A stretch of DNA of 64,000 nt, from the NCBI RefSeq assembly GCF_023898315.1, contig NC_064617.1, forward strand, positions 712,773,202-712,837,201, written 5' to 3'. Below are positions 21,563 to 32,805 of this stretch, piece by piece; position 1 is the first letter of the stretch; every line of letters begins with the position of its first letter. The notes under the pieces are model-generated. The model was not told where the DNA came from and made no database searches. It saw nothing but the letters and a program-made list of their open reading frames with translations. Made by a program: the position numbers and the translations under genes. This DNA is from Schistocerca nitens. Its lineage: Eukaryota; Arthropoda; Insecta; Orthoptera; Acrididae.

Positions 21563-22881
21563 TGATAAAATTCTCTCGAGCTTCCAGCCACTTCAAGTGT
21601 TCAAAATGCATGAAGTGTCGGCCGAGTACTCCTCGGCCATTGTCAAGTGGTGACTGTCTTTTGGATGCTGCTACTGTCCTTATACAGCCACGCTGGCTTC
21701 TGTGACATCACTGGTGCTGGCTCCAGCGCTATGGAGGACCCATTAGCTATAGTTACAGCCGACCTGTTTATGGAGATCTTTAATGACTTCGCCCTGGACA
21801 CGGCTCTTGCAAAGCGTAGTTCCTTTTATCGTTCCGTCGACGACGTGTTCGCTGTCTGTTCTCATGGACGTAAAAAGCTGTGAGAGTTCTTGGACTACAT
21901 CAACAATATCCATGACAACAACCAAGTGGAGATAGATGGTGTCTTGCCGATCCTTGTCTTCCTCGTCCGCTGTAAAGAAAATTCGTGTCTCAGCCGCAGT
22001 GTTTACCGGAAACTTATCCACACGGACCGACACCTGCACGCTATCACCATCCATCGCGACCTTGGTGCACTGAGAGGAAGCCGTCTCAGACACTGAAAAC
22101 CTGCCAAAGGAACTGAGTCACGTACGGAAAGTATTCAAGGAAAACGACTACAACAGCCACCAGATTTCGGAAGCCAACTTTCGAAAAACACCTAAGCAAA
22201 AGGACCCTGATGAGGGCTCGATGAAGCTTACGTTTTTGGCGGCCTGTGACTCAGTAACAGGAAAGATTTCTCGGCTCTTACAGAAGCATAAAATCGATTC
22301 GACCATCAGGACTCCAGCAAAAATTCGACAACTCATGAAGCCTTTGAAAGATGATGTAGGCCTCAGAACGCTAGGAGAATATAAAATATCATTGGGTGTA
22401 GACAGTTTTATATGCCGGACAGATTGTGTACTAGTGTGTAGAACACGAGAGAGGCATTCGCCTTCAGTACCCTGAGAAATAAGCGGTAGCAGCGCATGCT
22501 ATAGAAAACAGACATCGTATTACATTTGACGCGACATTCGTTATTACACGGGCTAATAGTGTCTGGGATAGTGTAGTACAAAAACCGATCGAGACAAAAA
22601 TTTGTGGCAACATCCTCAGTAAAGACGGCGGCCTGCACCTAAGCACGGCTTGGGACCCGGTAAACGGGCGGTTGTGGTGAGCGCGGCGTGTGCGCAACAA
22701 ACAAACACCTTACCTTATATTGCCCTGGAACGAGCACCAGTTTCGTCACAGAAGGCAGCGCGGCTATATGAGGAGGGTAGCAGAACCAAAATAAAGTCAC
22801 CCCTTGAAATGTCCGAGGAGTACTCCGCCGAAAGCTAATGGTTTTTAAATTACTTGACGCGGCTGGAAGCTCGAGAGAATT
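21563..22881 (+). mobile_element. Penelope-like element with inverted ends
   Basis: About 85 bp at the left (21563-21650) reappear inverted at the right (22794-22881); both contain 'ctctcgagcttccagcc' or its complement and 'gagtactcctcgg'. Between them lies Penelope-type coding sequence in plus orientation. Penelope-like elements often carry inverted partial copies of their own terminal region next to the body, which fits this arrangement. Confidence 0.8.
21720..22660 (+). pseudogene. Penelope-like reverse transcriptase and GIY-YIG endonuclease remnant
   Basis: RT block: 'DPLAIVTADLFMEIFND' followed by 'FYRSVDDVFAVCSHGRKKL' (to a stop near 21881), where the usual Y-V-D-D has become S-V-D-D with both aspartates kept. 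Then come 'LPILVFLVRCKENSCLSRS' and 'VYRKLIHTDRHLHA'. A later block 'LTFLAACDSVTGKISRLL' with 'TPAKIRQLMKPLKDDVGLRT' is the region just before the GIY-YIG domain in these elements. The GIY-YIG part beyond 22400 is badly degraded, with only 'SKDGGLHLSTAWDPV' readable near 22615-22660. The 5' half of the RT is missing. Stops and frameshifts make it inactive. Confidence 0.85.
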
Positions 22882-23029
22882 TCGTCAGATAAAATTATCG
22901 TTTACTAGCCGGTCACAGTCCTATAGGGAAGTTAATGACGGCTACGTTTCGACTTCCTCTTGGCACTAAGGTTCACTCCAACAGGCTCCGCACATGTTCT
23001 GAAATTGTTTCCCATTAAATCTTTAGTAA

Positions 23030-23112
23030 GAAAGTTTGTAAAGAAGTGGAATTTGTGTATTTAGCAATGACATTCAGGAATATATCAGCTATTTAATGTT
23101 CCATACATTTCG
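23030..23112 (+). repeat. Short repeat shared with 40132-40220
   Basis: About 85 bp align with 40132-40220: 'taagaaagtttgt', 'ttagcaatgac' and 'atgttccatacattt' occur in the same order and spacing. Class unknown. It ends close to the left end of the foldback element at 23127. Confidence 0.65.
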
Positions 23113-23126
23113 AATGGAGATCTGTA

Positions 23127-23712
23127 CAAGGTGTTTCAAAGTCTTGGCATCAAACGTTTAGGGGTGGTAAATCGCATCATGGACAATAACTTTTGTTAGA
23201 GACAAATTGTTCGCTCTCACTTCCTTAAGACGCTGTGCGTCTCTTCATTATTGGTTATGCCCCTGACTGGCAGCAAGGCATAAGCACTCTTTGGGATGCG
23301 TATCCAATGTGTGTTGCCTATAATCCAATCATCTGATTCCTGTGAAAGTGGATAGGTTGAACGAAATTGAAGTTTCTGATTCGCTTAGAGACATGTGTGA
23401 TTAAGATTTTCTTCATGTATTACTTTAACATTGATTGCCTTTAAATATTTTTTGTTTAAAGGGTGAGTATTTCTTTGTTCAAATTCTTGTTGAAAATCAC
23501 TATCAGTTTACTGGATTATAGGTAACACACAATGCATACACACGCCGCAGATTGCCGACGCCCTGCCGCATCTCCTGTGCGTAACCAATCATAAACGGAC
23601 GCCTACCGTCGTCCGGAAGCATCAGCGAACATTTTGTCTCTAACAAAAGTTGTTTCTGAGAGCGTGAACTATTACCCCCAGATGTTTGATGCAAAGACTT
23701 TGAAACACTCTG
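23127..23712. mobile_element. Long-TIR foldback DNA element
   Basis: The arms at 23127-23328 and 23513-23712 are reverse complements of about 200 bp with mismatches ('gtttcaaagtct', 'cttttgttagagacaaa' and 'tgttacctataatcca' recur inverted). TA lies outside each end (23125-23126 and 23713-23714). The terminus '.a.ggtgtttcaaagtc' resembles ends of other insect TA-targeting elements. There is no transposase, so it is non-autonomous. Confidence 0.8.
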
Positions 23713-23714
23713 TA

Positions 23715-24111
23715 TTCAATGGACACAGCAAGGTACTGAAATGGATCTCCGAACCATCGCTACAGTTCTTTGAGCAATCAAAAAACGCCCTCCAGAAAGT
23801 CTTTGAATTTACGTGAGCAGTTTTCCATGGTGATGCTAGTGGTGGTGGTTCTCTTCCTCTATACAACATAGCTAACAACTGTCTGATCACTCCAACTTTT
23901 AAAGATGGAATAACTCGTAATCTTATGTATGTGGTGTCTGTTCTTTCGGACATTTCAGTGCAGATGCACATCACGCGCGAACTCGTATGGGAATCGCCGA
24001 AATACTGCGAGTAATGAGAATAACGGGCGAGGGGCACAAAATCAGTAGTGAATGAGTTGAGAATTTTGGTCTGACGGGAGGCGTGCTAGGGTAGTCCGTG
24101 CTGTTGCTATG
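23715..24111. other. No gene recognised
   Basis: Unassigned spacer between two foldback elements. Confidence 0.5.
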
Positions 24112-24118
24112 GCCACTG

Positions 24119-24648
24119 TGTCCGGATGGCGCAGTGGTCAGCGCATATGCCGAGTAAGCAGGATATCCAGTTTCGAACCCCGGTTCGGCACAATTGTTAA
24201 CTTTCCCCATTGATTTAAGTCAGTACCCACTGGCAACTTAGGTCATTAATTCCTTTGTGTCTTGACGGGACATCTCAAAGAAGGCAGCATGTCGAGACAG
24301 CGTCTGAACGTGGCCACATAAGCTAGCGTGTATGCCCTTATTCAGTTGCTTCTGCGGGCCTGCACCCTGCTTAAGGACAAAATTAGTGTCGTTCCAGCCA
24401 GACGGGCAGGGCTCCGCACTACTACTGACACAGACGCCTTCTCCAGCGTCTCATCCACCACTCTGCCACGACATGCCCTTCTGATTCCGTCAAGACTCAA
24501 TGAATTAATGACCTTAAGTGTGCCAGGGTTGACTACATATCAACGGGGAAATTGAACAATGTGTGCCCGACCTGGGTTCGAACCTGGATATCCTGCTTAA
24601 ATGGCAGACGCTCTATCCGTCTGAGCCACCGAGGGCACAGAGGATAGT
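24119..24648. mobile_element. Foldback element with a tRNA-like unit at each end
   Basis: A tRNA-like unit on the plus strand (24119-24192, with 'ggatggcgcagtggtcagcg' and 'gtttcgaaccc') faces one on the minus strand (24565-24640, 'gggttcgaacctggatatcc'). The sequences inside also pair: 'gaattaatgacct' near 24500 complements 'aggtcattaattc' near 24240. A 7-bp direct repeat 'gccactg' (24112-24118 and 24649-24655) may be the target duplication. The design resembles the elements at 8735, 32160 and 39122, but the tRNA-like unit is different. Confidence 0.7.
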
Positions 24649-24655
24649 GCCACTG

Positions 24656-25584
24656 CAGGGACTTATCCCTTGCACGCTCCCTGTGAGACCCACATTCCCA
24701 ACTTAAATTCCACACACTACATGCGTAGTGCCCCTCCCCATTACACTCATTACTCGCGGCAGACAATCTTACCGGCAATTCGTGTGCATCCGCACAGAAG
24801 GAGGTCAATGACCGCTGAGCCTTAACTATATGAAGATGGTACCTCGAAAGAATAGATACCATCTTCATATAACATTCTGATTGGTGATCCTTCACACGGC
24901 TGTTTCACTTAAATACATTAACTCCTTGCGTCGTTCCTTAGGTAGATAAATCATTGTTTTCCAGGGATCTAAAGGTTTAACGCAACAAAGAAAGTGCATA
25001 GTCAGAATTTGCTCTTTAGTGTTTCCACCTATTAGTTGTGTTGCACAGTTTTACATAAGAAAAACCGTTTTTCTTTTTTTAAAAAAGTAGTCGTATATCT
25101 TACCATAGCAGAAGAGTTAAACTTGTCGAACTATGGCCATATCATTAACTTGTTATATCTGTTGAATCCCAAATACGAGCTTCAGCTCGAACAAAATGAT
25201 TAAATTGACCAAGGAAAATATATTCAATCATCAACAGTACATCGAGACACATCATACCAGTCCTGATTCACACACTGCGACGACTGGCGGAGAGTACATG
25301 TTGTACGAGAATCATCCCTAGCAAGTTCAGACAGGGCGTATATTGTCAGTCTAAACAGCAAGGATTGTCAGCACCAGCAGTTTCCCGCCGAATTTACGTA
25401 CGTCACAGCTGCGTCATTCAAAGATTCAGCCGCTGTCGAGAGACACAACACTCAGGCTCTGAGTCGTAATAACGGTCGCCACGCCCGCAATGACCCCCCC
25501 CCCCCCCCCTCCCGAAATAGATACGTCGTGGAGGATGCAACAGGTAAGTCTTCTCTGTGGGCAACTGCAGTTTAATCTATACAT
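24656..25584. other. No gene; one poly-C run
   Basis: Unassigned DNA. A run of sixteen C residues lies at 25494-25509. Confidence 0.5.
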
Positions 25585-25927
25585 AGTTAAAAGATTTTAT
25601 AAAAAATTTGTGGTAACATCATCTAAAAAATTATACAGTACGGTTGTAGCTGCTAATCCTCATTAATTGTGGGATTAAAGTACAACCGGGGTCGCAAAAA
25701 TGAATCGCATCTTCATGTTAATTTGGCTGGCTTACATTAAGCTATTAAGCCAGTACGTTTGGAGATCGTATTAGCTTAATGGCTTAACGTAATCCAGCCA
25801 AATTAACCTGAAGATCGGCTTCATTATCGCGAAACCGTTTGTATCTCGATTCCACAATAAGTGAGGATTACCAGCTACAAGCATACTGTACAGTTTTTAT
25901 ATTTCACCACATATTTTTTTAAAAGAA
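25585..25927. repeat. Foldback element, 150-bp arms
   Basis: The left arm (about 25586-25750) and right arm (about 25774-25925) are reverse complements ('ggctgg.ttac.ttaagc' and 'aaattaac.tgaagat' recur inverted) around a 23-bp loop. No TIR of a known superfamily or coding region is seen. It abuts the LINE fragment that begins near 25928. Confidence 0.8.
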
Positions 25928-26772
25928 CTATTAAGGATGCAACAGAAATGTGTTTTTCCTTTTCGGAGGGACCTGGGAGGGTTCTGTCGATCCAGACAGT
26001 ACGCAATTATATGTATTTAGCATCTAAGCGACCATTAGGAACAACAGAGATTCTCACAAACGCCATGAATCAAGACAGTCGGGCAGATGCAATATTAACA
26101 GATTTCCGAAAACTGTTTGACTCAGTACCACACCGTTTATTGTCAAAAGTATGGTCGTATGTGGTAACAAGCGAAATTTTTGACTAGACTGTGGATTTGT
26201 AAGTAGGAAGGACGCAGTGTGTTGTTTTAGATGGAGCATCATCGACAGTCGTAAATGTAACTTCATGCGGTCCTCAGAGAAATATGTTTGTACCATTGTC
26301 GTTCGTATTTTATATTAATAGCGTTGCAGACAATATTTATAGTAACCTCTGACTTACCGCATCATTAATGAACTACCGTCTGAAAAAATTGCCCAAATAT
26401 TCAGTCAGATCTTGGTAAAATTCCAAAGTGGTGCAAAGATTAGGAACTAGCTGTAGATGTGCAACAAAGTAAAATTACGCATTTCACACCAAAGTAGTAT
26501 CCGGTGACTATAAAATTGTGAGTCACGGCTAGATTCCATAAAATGATTCAAATAGCGGGTCTAAAGATTTGTAGGGATGTGAATTAGAACGTCTGTATTA
26601 GTTCAGTTGTTGATTAAGCTGGTGGCAGGCCGTGATTTATTCGCAAGATACTAGAAAAAATGCAGTTGAATATTGCTCCAGTGACTGGGATCTGTACCAG
26701 CTAGGACTAGCTGGATATATTGAAAATATCCAAAAAAGAGTAGCTCGGACGGTCAGAGGTTTGTTTGGTCTA
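25928..26772 (+). mobile_element. LINE fragment: central reverse transcriptase
   Basis: It encodes 'ADAILTDFRKLFDSVPHRLL' (26085-26145), the D-F-R-K-A-F-D-S-V palm motif. This is followed by a degraded 'CGPQRNMFVPLSF' (G.PQGS..GPLLF) and, further on, 'AVEYCSSDWDLYQLGLAGY' with 'IENIQKRVARTV' (26645-26750), the C-terminal block of the same LINE family as at 13115. The F-A-D-D motif near 26350 is lost. Confidence 0.8.
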
Positions 26773-27420
26773 TGGGAAAGCATCGAGGTGCCATTTTTCA
26801 TGCACTGTGCTGCCAGGGGCGCCTCCAGAATCGGCCCAGAATCTCATTGACTGGAGTAGAAGTTTCTTCAGTGATGAGCCTTGATGATCATCTACGACGT
26901 GCGTGGAGACTCCACCGACGGCTCAATAACCAGGAGTGAAGCTCTAGGGTGTCATTTCATTTTACAGCTGTTCCTTTGGTTGTCATTCGCGGCATCCTCA
27001 CAGCACTGCGGAACTTCGACGATATTCTTCGCCGCATTTTGTAGCCCTTGTGGCAACCTAACCTCGACTTATATTTCAGCAAGATAGCGCCATCCTGTAC
27101 ACATCAAGAGATTCTACTGCTTGTCTTCGTGTTTGCCAAACCCTAACTTGGGCAGCAAGGTCGCCGGATCTTTCCCAGTTGAGAACGTTTGGAGCATTTA
27201 TGGCCAGGGCCTTCCAACCAGCTCGGGGTGTTGACGATCTAACGCGCCAATTGGACAGAATATGGGAAGATATCCTTCAGAACATCCAACAACTCAGTCA
27301 CTCAATGTCAAGCTGAATAACTGCTTCCATAAGGGTCAGAGATGGACAAAAGCTTCATTGACTTGCTCAATTTGTGAAGCTCTTTCCCTTGAATAAATCA
27401 TCCAACTATTTTTAATGTAC
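26773..27420 (+). mobile_element. Tc1-like element, 3' half
   Basis: A degenerate transposase: the first catalytic block 'SSVMSLDDHLRRAWR' (about 26868), then a decayed 'G.W..ISF' near 26945, a second-aspartate region 'FQQDSAILYTS' near 27080, and a glutamate block 'ARSPDLSQLRTFGAF' near 27155 in which the expected N-P-I-E is shifted out of frame. The C terminus ends near 27345. There is no visible terminal repeat on either side. Confidence 0.65.
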
Positions 27421-27529
27421 TTACTGTGGCAGCAGATGTCAACTGTGTTCAGTCTAGTTTTGTTTCTGCTTATTTGGTACTGAAGAGAACGTTGGTGATC
27501 TAAATCTGATGGGAAGGTCCTGCCGCAAT

Positions 27530-28505
27530 GAAACAGGCCTTTGTTTTAATGACTGCCACCTCAGTTCGTGTGTGAAATCCGTGGCACACACTCCCTCATT
27601 TCGCGAAATACAAAACGAGCTGCCCTACTTTAAACTTTTTCGATGTCCTCCGTCGATCCTGTCTGATGCGGATTCCACACTGCACAGCAATACTCCAGAA
27701 GACGGCGGACAAGCGTTGCGTAAGCAGTCTCTCTACTAGACCTGTTACAGTCTCTAAATGTTCTGCCATAAATCAGTCTTTGGTTTACTTATCCCACAGC
27801 ATTATCTATGTAATCGTTCCAATTTAAGTTATTCGTTATTGTAATCCCTAAATGTTTAGTTGAGTTTACAGCCTTTAGATTTGTGTGATTTATCGTGTAT
27901 TTGAAATTTAGCGAATTCTTTTTGGTTCTCATATGGATGACTTCACACTTTTCATGATTTAGAGTCAGTTGTCACTTTTTGAACCGCACAGATATGTTGT
28001 CTAAATCATTTTGAATTTCGTTTTGATCATGACTTTACATGACGGTAAATACAACATTATATGCCAAACAATGTAAGAGGGCTGCTCATATTGTCTCCTA
28101 CATCGTTTATGCATACCAGGAACAACAGAGGGCCTACGACACTTCCTTGGGGAACTTCTGTTTTACACGATGACTTTACATCAGTTACTACGAACTATGA
28201 ATCCAGTCGCACAACTAAGACGATAGTCCGTAGGCATGCAAGTTGATTAGAAGCCGCTTGTGAGGTACAGTGTCGAAAGACGTATGGAAATCTAAAAAAT
28301 ATGGAATCAATTTGACGTCCCCTGTCGATAGCATTCATTATTTCGTGAGAATAACGAGCTAGTTGTGTTTCACAAGAGCGATATTTTCTGAATCCGTTTT
28401 TTGGCTGTTGGTCGCTTAATCGTTCTCCGAGGTGACTCAGAATGTTCGAGCACAGTGTATGTTCCAAAATGCTACTGCAAGTCGACGTTGGTGATGTGGG
28501 TCTGT
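27530..28505 (-). mobile_element. LINE fragment, minus strand: reverse transcriptase
   Basis: Reading leftward from 28467 the frame gives 'EHTLCSNILSHLGERL', 'KNGFRKYRSCETQLARYSHE' and 'DRGRQIDSIFFRFPYVF', which correspond to the G-F-R-K...T-Q-L and L-D-F-R-K-A-F motifs of jockey-like RTs. Downstream parts (28250-27560) are readable only as DNA similarity to the copy at 3810-5010, in the opposite orientation. Confidence 0.8.
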
Positions 28506-29834
28506 AATGGAAGCTTGTGTGCCGTGTCTTCCATACTACGGCAGTGCAACCCTACACACGCGCCTGCCGTGTGCTGTTAACTGTGTGACACACAGCTGTT
28601 AATGTAATTTGCGGCTCCAAGCCTTTTTTGCTTTCACTTTGCCTCGTGCTTCGAAACAACGAAGTTATCTCGTTAATAGATGGCGTTTTGAAAGCATTAA
28701 CACATTAAAAAGAGAGAGGGAGCTGAAAAAAAGACAGAACAGTTTTTTCAAGTCCCAGCTTTTAATCCAGGGATTATGACGACAGTTCGTTATACATGTA
28801 CGTGTGTCCGGCAGAATCCTTCGTATAGTAGAAATTTTTCTCGTGTGTCCTATATACAGCCGCGCATAGAACAAAAGAACTTACATAAAGAAATCAATTG
28901 TAGGAATGCTTTATTTCGAAATCCAGTCCGACAATATTTCACCATTTTAAGGAGGACTTGACGCTCCTATGTCTCAACGAGGTAAAGATGTACGGTATAA
29001 CATTTATGACAGTGGGGAATGAATCTATGTGAACAGAACGTCTGCGTGGATGCCATCTTCACAAATACAAAAGAGAAAAATTTATTTTGAAAAAATTGTA
29101 TTACCGCTTGACCTCTTGACAAGTTCTCTGTTGAGTTATACAGTCATACGCCAACTTCAGGTTGTTCGTCACGCTGAGAGATAATTGTAAAGAAAACTTT
29201 AAAGTATATTCTGGGTTCTTGGGTATGTAAACTCGCTGGAATTATTAATTAATGTTTCAACTGGGTTAGGTATGAAATGTATGAATAATTGACTCCCTTG
29301 TCTAAAGAACGAACTCGCACAAATTCGAACTCGAATAAATTCGTGCAATCCTTTTTTGCTGTATTTCGAGCTTGTGTGCGTTACTCAAGCCCCAATACAG
29401 TTCGACGATAACATGGGAAGCGTCCTTCAATATTAGTAGACATTTAAATGTCGTTTCTCGTCTCTGGCATGACACTATATTCCATAAAATGTAGCTTCAT
29501 AAAGTCTCGCGGACTATTCTACCGTGTTTTTGCGTCAACTGAATTGGATCCCCACGAGAACGTGGGTATACCAAAAGCCAAAATTCTGATCAGGTAAGTT
29601 GTGTGTTGAAATATTATTCGAGGTACAAATGTGCATATGGTCAGAAAAATTCGTGGAGAAGACTGTTTTGTGCCTTTGCTCTTACATAATATGTGACAGA
29701 TCTGTGTAGTTAAATGTTGCATTCCCATGCAGCGTCTAAGACTAGAAGATAATGATCGTGAGGGCACTCAGGATCGCTGCTGTGAAAGCCATTCAAATAA
29801 ATTCACAGCTACATCCACGTGCACCGGGAAGAAG
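28506..29834. other. 1.3 kb without recognisable features
   Basis: Unassigned AT-rich DNA on both strands. Confidence 0.5.
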
Positions 29835-30061
29835 TTAAATTTTTTTTGAGGGAGAAGAAGTGAAAACAGTGAGGTTTGACGGTGACATCGTAATTTTGCC
29901 AGAAAAGGCAAAAGTCTTGGAAGGTCAGTTGAACAGAATGAATAGTGCCTTGACTAAAGAGTACGGAATGAATACCTATGACAATAAAAGAAGGGTAAGG
30001 GAATGTAGTATTATTAAATCAGGCGATGCTGAGGGAATTAGATAAGAAGATAAGACTGGAA

Positions 30062-30226
30062 AATAATTTTGGAAAGTTGTGATAAGGTCTTATGGGACCA
30101 AACTGCTGAGGTCATCGGTCCCTAAGCTTACGCACTACTTAATCTAACTTAAACTAACTTATGTTGAGGACAACACACACACCCATGCCCGAGAGAGGAC
30201 TCGAACCCCTTTGCGCGGCTGCCTGG
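30062..30226 (-). repeat. SINE, family B variant, 5'-truncated, minus strand
   Basis: The tail 'aaggtcttatgggacc' and body 'ctaagcttacgcactactt' are the complement of the family B copies at 44654 and 47378. The head is incomplete: only 'gaggactcgaacccc' (B box) and 'gcgcggctgcctgg' remain. Confidence 0.75.
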
Positions 30227-30231
30227 AAGAG

Positions 30232-31503
30232 TACTGTTGATCAAAAGTATCCGTACACCCTTACGTAACGCGGAATTAATCACTAGACATCAGGAGAGGT
30301 GGGCCCGCCAGTATAAAAGAATTTTGGGGACCATTGTGTTGTCAGTAGAGGAGCAGTAACGGCAGACTGGGTTGGCCAGGGGAGCTCAGCGACTTCGAAA
30401 GCGGACTAGTCACAGGATGTCACCTGAGTGACAAATACGCAAGTGACATTTCAACAATTATAAAGCTGCACACTTCGACTATTGACCTCCTAAATCTGCG
30501 CACGTCGATTGTTGGTGATGTGATCGTGAAGTGGAAACGCGAAAGAACAACGACAGCTAAATCAAGACGTAGCTGACCTCTTGCACTGGCAAAAAGAGAC
30601 GAACGGGCACTGCGGAGGGTGGTTGTAAAAAATCGCATGAAATCAGAGGAAGGAATCACTGATGAGTTCCAGAGTGCCACCAGCAGTCCAGTCTGTAGTC
30701 AGTGTTAAGTGATGCTTGAGGTGACGTAAAGAGCGCGCCACTGGACGTTCGACGATTGCAAACGAGCGATTTGGAGTGATGAATTAAGCTATACCCTGTT
30801 GCAACCTGACTGAATGGTTTGGGTTTGGCGACTGCCCGGACACCGTTACTACCATCACGTTTAGTGCCAACAGTGCAGTACGTCAGAGATAGTCTTACGG
30901 CACTGTGTTCTCCGTGGTTAGGGCGTGGACCCCGTTCCGCGCTTAAGAAAATGCTAAATTCGCAAGGATATGAACACATTTTACAGAATTGCGTACTGAG
31001 CGTATAACTGTGAAGACGCTAACTGTGGCAGTTTGACAATGTACCCTGCTATAAAGCATCATCTGTGATGCAGTGGTTTGTGGGCAATAACGTTCTTGAA
31101 CTGGACTGGCCTGCCCAGGGTCCCCACCCATACACAGTGATACACCTTTCGGATGAGCTCCAAACCCCAGCGGCCAACGTTACTACCTTTTGTGCCATTC
31201 CTCGACAGATATTCAGACACCTCATTCAAGGTGTCCCCAGCAGAGTGCAAGCCGTCATTTTGTGAAGGGTATGCCGGCCGGAGTGGCCGAGCGGTTCTAG
31301 GCGCTACAGCCTGGAACCGCGCGACTACTACGGTCGCAGGTTCGAACCCTGCCTCGGGCATGGATGTGTGTGGTGTCCTTAGGTTAGTTAGGTTCAAGTA
31401 GTTCTAGGGGACTGATGACCTCAGAAGTTAAGTCCCATAGTGCTCAGAGCCATTTGAACCATTTGTGAACGGTGTACACGTCCCATATTACTGTCCACTA
31501 ATT
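30232..31503 (+). mobile_element. Tc1-like element, right end lost, with nested SINE
   Basis: The left end 'ctgttgatcaaaagtatccg' follows TA at 30232-30233. The coding remnants run forward: 'LSDFESGLVTGCHLS' (about 30385-30430), 'VIVKWKRERTTTAKS' (about 30520-30565), 'GLATARTPLLPS' (about 30820) and the C-terminal block 'LELDWPAQGP' with 'LIQGVPSRVQAVIL' (31095-31265). A family A SINE sits at 31273-31463. No matching right inverted end is found before the RTE-like LINE resumes. Confidence 0.75.
31273..31463 (+). repeat. SINE, family A, inside a Tc1-like element
   Basis: A complete copy flanked by 'tgtgaagggt' (31261-31270) and 'tgtgaacggt' (31464-31473), a target duplication with one mismatch. 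'aagttctaagttctagggg' is shortened here to 'gtagttctagggg'. Confidence 0.93.
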
Positions 31504-32159
31504 AAATAACTGTCGATCACGTAGAACAGCTGTCTTATGGAGTGCAATGTTGTGCGGACGTCAAACATGAATGATAAACAGTTCAGAAAAGAGGAGACTA
31601 GAAGCTTTTAAAGCGTGGTGCTACGAAAAACTGCGTTAGAGTAGATGGATATGTAGTTAGGGTAACTAATGAAGGAGATACTGAACCGAATTGGGGAGAA
31701 AAATTAATGGCACAACTTCACTATTAGGGTATACGCTTAGTTATCAAGAAACCGTGAATTTGGTAATGAAAGGAAGTGCGTGAGCAAGTTTGGATACAGA
31801 AAGCAGGTTTAAATGGCCGTAGCTTGCAATTGCTATACAGATTTGAAGCAGCTTGCACAGGGTAGACTAGCTTGGAGAGCTAGTCTTCTGACTGAAGGCA
31901 ACAACACACGTACTCCGCAAGTCATTCTATAGTGCATTGTGGATATTGTCCTATTCCTCTGGCTAGTAGTTGAGCGACTGCGGAATGACGGTCTGTATGT
32001 CTCTATATGTAACCTGATCTGTCTTACTGTCATGACCCCTATTCAAGATATACAATAGAGCGAAGAGAGTTGTCGGACCTTTTTCGTGAAATACTGCTTC
32101 CCTAAATTTAATGGACAGGTTTCGTGAATTCCCTTTTTTTCCAAAGATTTCCCTTCTAG

Positions 32160-32523
32160 AATGAGATTTTCACTCTGCAGCGGAGTGTGCGCTGATATGA
32201 AACTTCCTGGCATGAAACTTCCTGGCGGATTAAAACTGTGTGCCGGACCGAGACTCGAACTCGGGACCTTTGCCTTTCGCGGCAAGTGCTCTACCAACTG
32301 AGCTACCCAAGCACGACTCACGATCCGTCCTCACAGGCTTTACTTCCGCCAGTACCTCGTCTCCTACTTTCCAAACTTCACAGAAGCTCTCCTGCGAATC
32401 TTGCAGGGGCGTGAGTAGTGCTTGGGTAGCTCAGATGGTAGAGCACTTGCCCGCGAAAGGCAAAGGTCCCGAGTTCGAGTCTCGGTCCAGCACACAGTTT
32501 TAATCCGCCAGGAAGTTTCATTC
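32160..32523. mobile_element. Two-headed foldback retroposon
   Basis: A minus-strand tRNA-like unit (about 32240-32310) faces a plus-strand unit (about 32424-32495). The outer arms pair through 'aacttcctggc' and its complement 'gccaggaagtt'. The block is bounded by the direct repeat 'cccttctag' (32151-32159 and 32524-32532). A small internal duplication ('atgaaacttcctggc' twice) lies near 32197-32225. Same family as 8735-9449 and 39122-39397. Confidence 0.85.
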
Positions 32524-32805
32524 CCCTTCTAGTATTGCTGGACGCTACCATTCACTTTCGTAAGGAAGTACGATCGTAGCAGATCGTCCCTGAATTTGTT
32601 GGCTGTCACGCTTATTCTGTAAGAACTCCAAACGCTGGACCAATACTCGATAGCGAGGCGTATATAGGGGGTAGATAAAAGTTTGGGAACACCAAAAACA
32701 ACACATTACCATGCCTAATACCTTGTATCAAACCCGTTGGCATTTTCAGTCGTCCCGAATGGATAAATACAGGTCTTTTACGGTTCTAAAAGGCTTCTTA
32801 CACCA

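Larger units (their letters stand above)
29835..31908 (+). mobile_element. RTE-like LINE fragment split by two insertions
   Basis: The left part (29835-30061) encodes 'VRFDGDIVILPEKAKVLEGQ', matching the R-F-A-D-D-I-V-I-L-S-E block with the catalytic A-D-D changed to D-G-D. The right part (about 31534-31908) holds the C-terminal region and the 3' end, finishing 'gactgaaggcaacaacacac'. About 0.2 kb of the element between the two parts is absent. In between lie a family B SINE and a Tc1-like element. The minus-strand copy at 57554-59070 is the same family. Confidence 0.7.
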
